The notes below the pieces were generated by a model, which had not been told where the DNA came from, did not search any database, and saw only the letters and a list, made by a program, of their open reading frames with translations. Position numbers and translations under genes: made by a program. A stretch of 64,000 bases of DNA from Defluviitaleaceae bacterium (lineage in GTDB: Bacteria > Bacillota > Clostridia > Lachnospirales > WRAX01): the NCBI GenBank assembly GCA_009780415.1, contig WRAC01000001.1, forward strand, positions 62,001 to 126,000, in the 5' to 3' direction. This document shows, piece by piece, positions 58,689 through 64,000 of the stretch. Every line of letters begins with the position of its first letter. The stretch's first letter is position 1.

Positions 58689-60245
58689 ATGGAATTGCTG
58701 ACAGTCAGCAGGATTTCAAAGGATTATGGCGTTTCCACAAGAATGCTGCGCTATTATGAACAAAACGGCCTCATTAAAAGCCTTAGAAAAGAAGGATATT
58801 CATACAGGGTTTATGATGAGGCCGCGGTCATGCGCTTGCAGCAGGTTATTATCCTGCGCAAATTGCAAATCCCGGTAAAGCAGATATGCGCTATCTTAAA
58901 TAATCCCGGCGCCTCAGCGGTTATTGAGGTCTTTAAGAAAAACATACGGGAAATTGATATCGAAATTACCGCTTTGTCTACAATCAGAAAGATTTTAAAC
59001 AGATTTGTAAACGAGCTTGAGGAAGCGGCCAGCCTAAATCTTAGCCTTGATTTCCTAAACGGCGATTCCGTAAAGGAATTAACCGGCTCCCTCTCCCTGA
59101 TCCAAAAAAACATAAAGGAGAGTATGGCAATGAACGATCTGAACCAAGCCGCGGAGGTTTTGAGCAAACTGCGCAATGTAAGGGTGATATACCTGCCGGC
59201 TATGACGGTGGCGTCATACCGTTATATAGGCGAAAACCATGAGGAAAACGCCTTGAAAACGGTGGATGAGTTTGTAAGGAAAAGCGGGCTTCTGCAAATT
59301 AAGCCCGATTTACGTCATTTTGGGTTTGAACACCATCTTTTGTTTTCGGAACACCGCGGTTATGATGCGATGGTATCAATACCCGATGATATGGACGTCC
59401 CCGCGCCGCTTGTCAAGAAGAAATTACGCGGCGGGATGTACGCTGCTTACACAACCGATATTGGCGCGGTTGATTCTTGGCTGGGTATGCTGGCTTGGAT
59501 AAACGACAGCGGCAAGTATCAGTTTTGTGATACCTACGCGCGCATAGAACCGGCTGTGGAGGAAATTATATACACGGGAAGGTTTTATTTCGAAGAACAG
59601 TTAAATTATTACAATAATATTCAAGCTCCTGATTTTAACCCGGATGACATGCAGTGGGACATGTTAATGGCCATAAAGCCTGCGGAAACCACCGCGGAGG
59701 TTTCTGAGGATATAACGGACAGCTTGGAAAAATGCGGTTTAAATGCCAGACTTGTAAATAGAAATAAAACAAAGATAATAGGATTTTCAAAAATCATACC
59801 CAGAGGCTCAAAGGATGATTTTGTGGAAGAATTTACGAATGAAATCAAATCCGACGGGCGCTTGGATATACTGAATCAATACAGAAAGCCCGGCGCCCCG
59901 CTCCTCGGCTTTGGCTTCCATGATTTAGATTCCAAAAGGAACGGAGGCTGGCGCTTAACATACGGTATGTTGGAATCAGACATAACAGATGCGGATGCTT
60001 TTATGAAACATAATCCGTTTGTTAAAAATATCGACGCCTCTAAATGGCTGCGCATAGAATACACAAAGGAATTTGACTCTGATTCTATCGCGAAAAAAGC
60101 CTACGAAGCCGCCCCTAAGCTTGGATATATTTTTAACAGCACCATTATGGGTAATATCGACGAATACCCGGACGGCAATATTGGGAAACCCGCCGGCGGA
60201 GACGGTAGGGAAAGCGTCCTATATCACTGGTTTCCCGTTTTGTAA
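58689..60245 (+). CDS. MerR-family regulator with large effector-binding region
   Basis: 518 aa from ATG 58689 (GGAAAGGAGGG). N-terminal MerR HTH: LTVSRISKDYGVSTRMLRYYEQNGLI, then a dimer helix to ~residue 120. The remaining ~390 residues contain two GyrI-like effector-binding copies, with the pattern MTVASYRYIGENHEEN...GGMYAAYTTD in the first. Much longer than classic MerR (~150-280 aa). Likely senses a small molecule; target may be itself or the esterase convergent to it. Confidence 0.8.
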   Translation: MELLTVSRISKDYGVSTRMLRYYEQNGLIKSLRKEGYSYRVYDEAAVMRLQQVIILRKLQIPVKQICAILNNPGASAVIEVFKKNIREIDIEITALSTIRKILNRFVNELEEAASLNLSLDFLNGDSVKELTGSLSLIQKNIKESMAMNDLNQAAEVLSKLRNVRVIYLPAMTVASYRYIGENHEENALKTVDEFVRKSGLLQIKPDLRHFGFEHHLLFSEHRGYDAMVSIPDDMDVPAPLVKKKLRGGMYAAYTTDIGAVDSWLGMLAWINDSGKYQFCDTYARIEPAVEEIIYTGRFYFEEQLNYYNNIQAPDFNPDDMQWDMLMAIKPAETTAEVSEDITDSLEKCGLNARLVNRNKTKIIGFSKIIPRGSKDDFVEEFTNEIKSDGRLDILNQYRKPGAPLLGFGFHDLDSKRNGGWRLTYGMLESDITDADAFMKHNPFVKNIDASKWLRIEYTKEFDSDSIAKKAYEAAPKLGYIFNSTIMGNIDEYPDGNIGKPAGGDGRESVLYHWFPVL

Positions 60246-60268
60246 CATGCTCTGTTCTTAGTCTGTTC

Positions 60269-61042
60269 TTAGATACGCCTTATCATACCAGGCTCTAAGC
60301 CAAGCGTATCAATAAACCTCTTTATATATACGTCCCATAACGCCCATTCGTGACCGCCGGGTGATTCCTCGTACGTAAGGTTATATCCCAGGTCTTGAAC
60401 AAAATCCCTGAAACGGACATTGCCTTCGAACAGGAAATCATCCGTGCCGCAAAATTGGTAAAGGCGGGGCTTTTGCCGGAGCCTCGCCGTTCTTTCCGCG
60501 GCGGCGAACAGGTCGTTGGCGCTGCCCTTGATAGCGTCCACGCCTCCCGCAACCATTTTTATCTCATTTTTCATATCTTCCGTGCCCGCGAACAGATTAA
60601 CCAAATCCAGCGCGCCGGACAGGCTTCCCGCCACCGAGAATAAATCCGGGCGGTTAAGGGCGCATTTGAACGCGCCGAAGCCCCCCATGGACAAGCCGGC
60701 AACAAAGGTATCCTCGTACTTCCTTGACAGCTTGAACAACGCGCGGGTCACTTCAATCAATTCCACACTTACGAAAGTCCAGTACCTATAGCCGTTTTCT
60801 ATGCCGGGAAAATCGTTGTAAAAGCTGTTGTTGCAATCGGGCATAATAACGGCCAGCTTGTATTCTTCCGCATAGCGCGGGAGAGAAGTAGACCGCGCCC
60901 AGGAATTGAAATCGCCCGAATACCCGTGCAGCAGGTAAAGCACCGGGTATTCGCCGCCATTAATATCCTCCGGTATAATCACGTTCATATTTGTGTGGGA
61001 GTTGAGCGCCTTGGAATAAAAACTACAGGTCATAAACGCCAT
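60269..61042 (-). CDS. Esterase D/PHB depolymerase-like alpha/beta hydrolase
   Basis: 257 aa. VLYLLHGYSGDFNSW holds the oxyanion region, VAGLSMGGFGAFKCAL the nucleophile Ser, and GGHEWALWDVY the catalytic His. PF00756 family: acyl esters such as S-formylglutathione or acetylated/feruloylated sugars. No signal peptide, so cytoplasmic. ATG behind AAGGAGAATC. Confidence 0.9.
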   Translation of the reverse strand: MAFMTCSFYSKALNSHTNMNVIIPEDINGGEYPVLYLLHGYSGDFNSWARSTSLPRYAEEYKLAVIMPDCNNSFYNDFPGIENGYRYWTFVSVELIEVTRALFKLSRKYEDTFVAGLSMGGFGAFKCALNRPDLFSVAGSLSGALDLVNLFAGTEDMKNEIKMVAGGVDAIKGSANDLFAAAERTARLRQKPRLYQFCGTDDFLFEGNVRFRDFVQDLGYNLTYEESPGGHEWALWDVYIKRFIDTLGLEPGMIRRI

Positions 61043-61162
61043 ACAGATTCTCCTTTTGCTTCCTTTTGTTTCATAGTATAATAATTATAGCACGAATAGA
61101 ATAAATAATAAATATTTTATATTCTGAAAGCGAACCAACGGCCATCTTGCGACAATATAGCT

Positions 61163-61702
61163 ATGAAGGGGATGATGGCATCGGTTGAAAAAGAATTCTC
61201 CGATTTTTTGGAAGCTCATGAAAAAGACATCTTCTCCTTTTGCCTTTATTTGACTATGAGGGGGGACGATGCGGAGGAGTTGTACCAGGACACTATGCTG
61301 GCGGCATTTTTATCTATGGATAAGCTAGATATGGCAAAAAATCCCAAGGCGTTTATATATGCTATTGCCGCGGGAAAATGGAAAAACGCGCGCCGCAAGG
61401 CTTTTAGGCGCAATACTATCGCTCCGGCCGCGGATGTTTTGGAAATTGCGGATATGCCCGGCGCGGATGGCACGGAAGCCGCAATTGAAAAGGTGTTATT
61501 CAAAAAAGCAATCGCTGAAGCCTTCAGCCGTTTGGATGTCAAATACCGGGTTCCCTTGATATTATGTTACTTTGATGATTGTTCTATTGAAGTGATAGCC
61601 GGAATTTGCAAAATACCCAAAGGCACGGTCAAGAGCAGGCTGCATAAGGGGCGAAGCCTGTTAAAGCGGGAGCTGGTCAAGGAGGGGTATGATGGAAGAT
61701 AA
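61163..61702 (+). CDS. ECF sigma-70 family RNA polymerase sigma factor
   Basis: About 175-179 aa. Region 2 DIFSFCLYLTMRGDDAEELYQDTMLAAF and region 4 RLDVKYRVPLILCYFDDCSIEVIAGICKIPKGTVKSRLHKGRSLL. Directs transcription in answer to envelope signals, held by the membrane protein encoded just after it. Start at 61163 or 61175 (neither with an ideal ribosome site). Confidence 0.9.
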   Translation: MKGMMASVEKEFSDFLEAHEKDIFSFCLYLTMRGDDAEELYQDTMLAAFLSMDKLDMAKNPKAFIYAIAAGKWKNARRKAFRRNTIAPAADVLEIADMPGADGTEAAIEKVLFKKAIAEAFSRLDVKYRVPLILCYFDDCSIEVIAGICKIPKGTVKSRLHKGRSLLKRELVKEGYDGR

Positions 61703-62030
61703 TCTGACAAGTGATTTAAAGGAGTTTTTCGCGGACAGAGTACCGCCCCCGGCGGAAACCAGGACCGCCTTGACCCGAAAGCTGGCGGAGGCGCAAAGGG
61801 ATATTGAGCGCAGACGGACGATAGGGCAGTGTTTATTGGTCCTGCTCTATGCAATGCTGTTTTCGGCTTCAATACTCGGGATAGCGTGGGTGTTTTTCGG
61901 CGCGGGCATAATTGTCCTTGCCGTCTTGATTTACCTTTCCGCGTCCATAACCGCCGGGCTTGCCATTGTATTAGCCTTTAAAAGTCTATTAGCGAAAGGC
62001 GGTAACGCGTGTGATGCTGTTATGGACTAG
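61692..62030 (+). CDS. Probable anti-sigma membrane protein
   Basis: 112 aa. N-terminal ~45 soluble residues (DLKEFFADRVPPPAETRTALTRKL), then two transmembrane helices. AGGAGGGG overlaps the sigma stop, so the two are coupled. Position and form suggest it holds the ECF sigma factor at the membrane. Confidence 0.65.
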   Translation: MEDNLTSDLKEFFADRVPPPAETRTALTRKLAEAQRDIERRRTIGQCLLVLLYAMLFSASILGIAWVFFGAGIIVLAVLIYLSASITAGLAIVLAFKSLLAKGGNACDAVMD

Positions 62031-62322
62031 CGCCGGAATATTCGTATTCTCCATTCTCGCCCTTTTAACCATGCTGGGCTGCTGGACATATTCAGACGCT
62101 AAGATACGCTCCGGCAAACCGGAAATTTGGGTTTTGATCGTTCTTCTCGTACCCAATTTTATCGGCCTTATTATCTATCTTCTGATTGGCAGGACAAAGG
62201 AATCAGAAGGCCCGAAGCCGCCCGGGAATAAATTTTTCAAACCCCTCGCCGCCTTTGGCATACTGACCATATTGGCCTTTGCGGCCGTCATGACATTTGC
62301 GATACTTGTACCGATACCATAG
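62011..62322 (+). CDS. PLDc_N-type small membrane protein
   Basis: 103 aa, three hydrophobic helices. WTYSDAKIRSGKPEIWVLIVLLVPNFIGLIIYLLIGR is the phospholipase D N-terminal membrane domain (PLDc_N) without a catalytic part. Overlaps the anti-sigma gene; same operon. Confidence 0.7.
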   Translation: MMLLWTSAGIFVFSILALLTMLGCWTYSDAKIRSGKPEIWVLIVLLVPNFIGLIIYLLIGRTKESEGPKPPGNKFFKPLAAFGILTILAFAAVMTFAILVPIP

Positions 62323-62344
62323 TATTAAACGGGAGGAAAACATA

Positions 62345-62983
62345 ATGTTATTATTTACTTTAAGCCTGATAGGACTAATACTTTCAATTTTTGCCCTGTT
62401 GGGCACCGTCGCCTTATGGGTCTATAAAGACGCCAAAACAAGGGCGGAAAACGCGGGGATTTGGGCGATATTAAGCCTTGTGGCATTCCCCGTCGGTTTG
62501 ATTGTTTATCTTTTGGCGGGCAGGACAAAAAAAGTCAACGGAACCCCAGCGCCTAAAATCAAATTAATAATACTCGCAATATTCTTTGCGGTCCTGGTGG
62601 CCGTATCCGCCGGGCTTCTCATATACAGCGTCACAGGCGGGTCTTTAACAGGATTTGGATCGGTAAAATCCGGCGCGTTCTCCATGTCGATGAATTGGTA
62701 TTCGGACGGCCGTTGGTCATTTAACGCCCGAAGCGCCAATGGCAGGATATCCAGATCCCCCAACCTGACTGCCGAGGAGCTTAATTCCTTCTTTGTAACT
62801 AATTCCAACAATAACGGGGAGGTGAGCTTGTTAATTTCTCAGGGGAATGTTGAAACAACCGTAGATATCTCCGGTTATTTCAACGGTTATATAGATATGA
62901 GTGATTTTAAACCGGGGCGGATAAGGCTGCAATTGAATTTTAACAGGGCGTCAGACGTAAGCGCCTTAATACGGTGGCGGTAA
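62345..62983 (+). CDS. PLDc_N-type membrane protein with outside domain
   Basis: 212 aa from ATG 62345 (GGGAGG). The first ~60 residues repeat the domain of the gene before (WVYKDAKTRAENAGIWAILSLVAFPVGLIVYLLAGR). After another helix, an outside ~110-residue beta domain follows (GAFSMSMNWYSDGRW; TVDISGYFNGYIDMSDF). Last gene of the sigma operon; may be a sensor or effector at the envelope. Confidence 0.7.
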   Translation: MLLFTLSLIGLILSIFALLGTVALWVYKDAKTRAENAGIWAILSLVAFPVGLIVYLLAGRTKKVNGTPAPKIKLIILAIFFAVLVAVSAGLLIYSVTGGSLTGFGSVKSGAFSMSMNWYSDGRWSFNARSANGRISRSPNLTAEELNSFFVTNSNNNGEVSLLISQGNVETTVDISGYFNGYIDMSDFKPGRIRLQLNFNRASDVSALIRWR

Positions 62984-63032
62984 GTCTCGGCTTCCTCAAA
63001 ATCGCTGTGAAGAACAAATTGCCCGATGTCTT

Positions 63033-63085
63033 TAATACCAAGCTGCAATCTAAATCACACTAGCTTTGATTGCAGCTTGGTATTA
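63033..63085. repeat. MITE-like palindromic element B, short copy
   Basis: 53 bp with perfect 18-bp inverted ends TAATACCAAGCTGCAATC, sharing these ends with the element at 30926. Lies between convergent genes and could act as a terminator; it supplies the stop codon of the - strand gene. Confidence 0.8.
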
Positions 63086-64000
63086 CTGTAAGAATTCACT
63101 TTTCTTCTCATCCAGCACAAGCAGCGCGCCCTCGAAATCATAGTCGTCAATCCGGTCCGCAAGCTTGTCCATGCCGACGATGCCGCGCAGCCTATCCACA
63201 TAATCGGACGCGCCGAAATCGTTCTTTTTCAATAACGGCTCCAGTTCCCCAAGCAGTTCCGACAACTCATCGCTTTTTATTTCAAGGGTAACCGGTTTTG
63301 CGTATTCCGCTTCTTTCAAAAGGGGTTCCAGTTCGATAAGGGCTTTTTTCAGTTCTTTTTCAAGAACGTCCAGTTGTTCGGGCGTCCAGCCATCCGGCCT
63401 GCCGCTCAGGGTTTCCTCAAGTGAAAACGCCGCGTCCCGCAGCTCATTTTTACCCAGATATCCCGCGCCGCTTTTTAAGGTATGGGCGATTCTGTGCGCG
63501 GTTTTTATATCCCCCGAATTTAACGCCGCGGATATTTTTTCAAAGGTGTCTTTATTACCCGCCGCGAAAACGACCGCCGCTTTACGGAACAGCTCTTCCT
63601 CACTTTTGAAACCGGATTTCCGTTTTTCGCCGCCGGTGCCCGGTTGGATTTTATTAAGCGGCAGATATTTCTTAACAATCTCGCACAACTCGTCCGAATT
63701 AACGGGCTTAGCTAAAAAATCGTTAAAACCGTTGCTAATAAACATATCCCTCGCGTTTTTAACGGCATTGGCGGTCAAGGCAACAATTACAAGCTCTTCA
63801 AACTTCCCGCCCATATTCCTTATCTCCCGCACAGTTTCAATACCGTCCATCTCCGGCATCATCTGATCCATGAAAACAATGTCGTAATCTTTTTGCTTTA
63901 TAAGCTCGATTGCCATAATCCCCGAATCCGCCGTGTCCGCTTGAATATCCATAAGGCTTAATAAACCGCTTGCTACCTTCAGGTTAAACACGTTGTCATC
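63083..64000 (-). CDS. Hybrid sensor kinase C-terminal part (receiver plus HPt), cut by the window edge
   Basis: The frame is open to base 64000, reading DDNVFNLKVASGLL, so the ORF-track start (63991) is internal. Residues ~1-115 are a receiver (phospho-Asp in DIVFMDQMMPEMDG, Lys in FLAKPVN). Residues ~150-230 are an HPt domain with the phospho-His in IAHTLKSGAGYLG. A C-terminal ~70-residue extension follows. The kinase core lies outside. Part of a phosphorelay. Confidence 0.88.
   Translation of the reverse strand, partial: DDNVFNLKVASGLLSLMDIQADTADSGIMAIELIKQKDYDIVFMDQMMPEMDGIETVREIRNMGGKFEELVIVALTANAVKNARDMFISNGFNDFLAKPVNSDELCEIVKKYLPLNKIQPGTGGEKRKSGFKSEEELFRKAAVVFAAGNKDTFEKISAALNSGDIKTAHRIAHTLKSGAGYLGKNELRDAAFSLEETLSGRPDGWTPEQLDVLEKELKKALIELEPLLKEAEYAKPVTLEIKSDELSELLGELEPLLKKNDFGASDYVDRLRGIVGMDKLADRIDDYDFEGALLVLDEKKSEFLQ

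Overview
The window looks like chromosome from an anaerobic Firmicute of the class Clostridia, probably an uncultured gut or rumen-type organism. This rests on strong AGGAGG ribosome sites, textbook TTGACA-17-TATAAT promoters, a giant acyl-CoA dehydratase activase, a DUF1576 membrane protein, Hol-Tox holin-like toxin peptides, BlaI/BlaR1 regulation and a PBSX/SPP1-type prophage. No rRNA or tRNA gene was recognised. Both ends cut a gene: an APH-type phosphotransferase on the left and a hybrid sensor kinase on the right.

Layout. 0-5.4 kb: phosphotransferase, GNAT enzyme, three small exported or membrane-anchored proteins (two are a recent tandem duplication) and a long collagen-like surface protein. 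5.4-9.54 kb: an array of type I toxin-antitoxin units of the Hol-Tox kind, interrupted by an MFS transporter and a secreted protein. Each unit has a small hydrophobic peptide on the + strand, a convergent antisense RNA on the - strand and a shared terminator hairpin. All antisense promoters are intact, but only two repeat-type toxin genes plus one divergent one still have an intact reading frame. A further diverged unit lies at 43.75-44.18 kb. 9.54-25.5 kb: a compact prophage on the - strand (repressor, DnaD-like replication protein, ArpU/sigma-like regulator, terminase, portal, scaffold, capsid, connectors, FN3 protein, BppU-kelch fibre, holin, amidase). I see neither a tape-measure gene nor an integrase.

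25.5-32.3 kb: acyl-CoA dehydratase activase, Uma2 nuclease-like protein and an EF-hand protein. 32.5-43.6 kb: DUF1576 protein, a translationally coupled operon (PduO adenosyltransferase, two tiny proteins, C39-like peptidase), an RNA/DNA methyltransferase, a membrane protein, aldose epimerase, GNAT, glutamate dehydrogenase, an effector-binding protein and pyruvate kinase. 44.4-47.8 kb: rhamnulokinase-type kinase plus L-fucose isomerase, a deoxysugar catabolic pair. 47.9-64 kb: regulators and surface sensing. These are an XRE-DUF6273 protein, a BlaI/BlaR1 pair whose BlaR1 is split at a run of nine A's, two exported proteins, a two-component system with an ABC transporter, a MerR regulator, an esterase, an ECF sigma operon and a REC-HPt kinase end.

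Two further patterns stand out. The six-base word ACCGAA/TTCGGT is about 14-fold over-represented from roughly 14 to 31 kb, across most of the prophage and the neighbouring activase gene, and it is also the core of the prophage operator. Several families of short palindromic, MITE-like repeats are scattered through the window, and copies have entered reading frames (activase, aldose epimerase C-terminus, methyltransferase 5' region).
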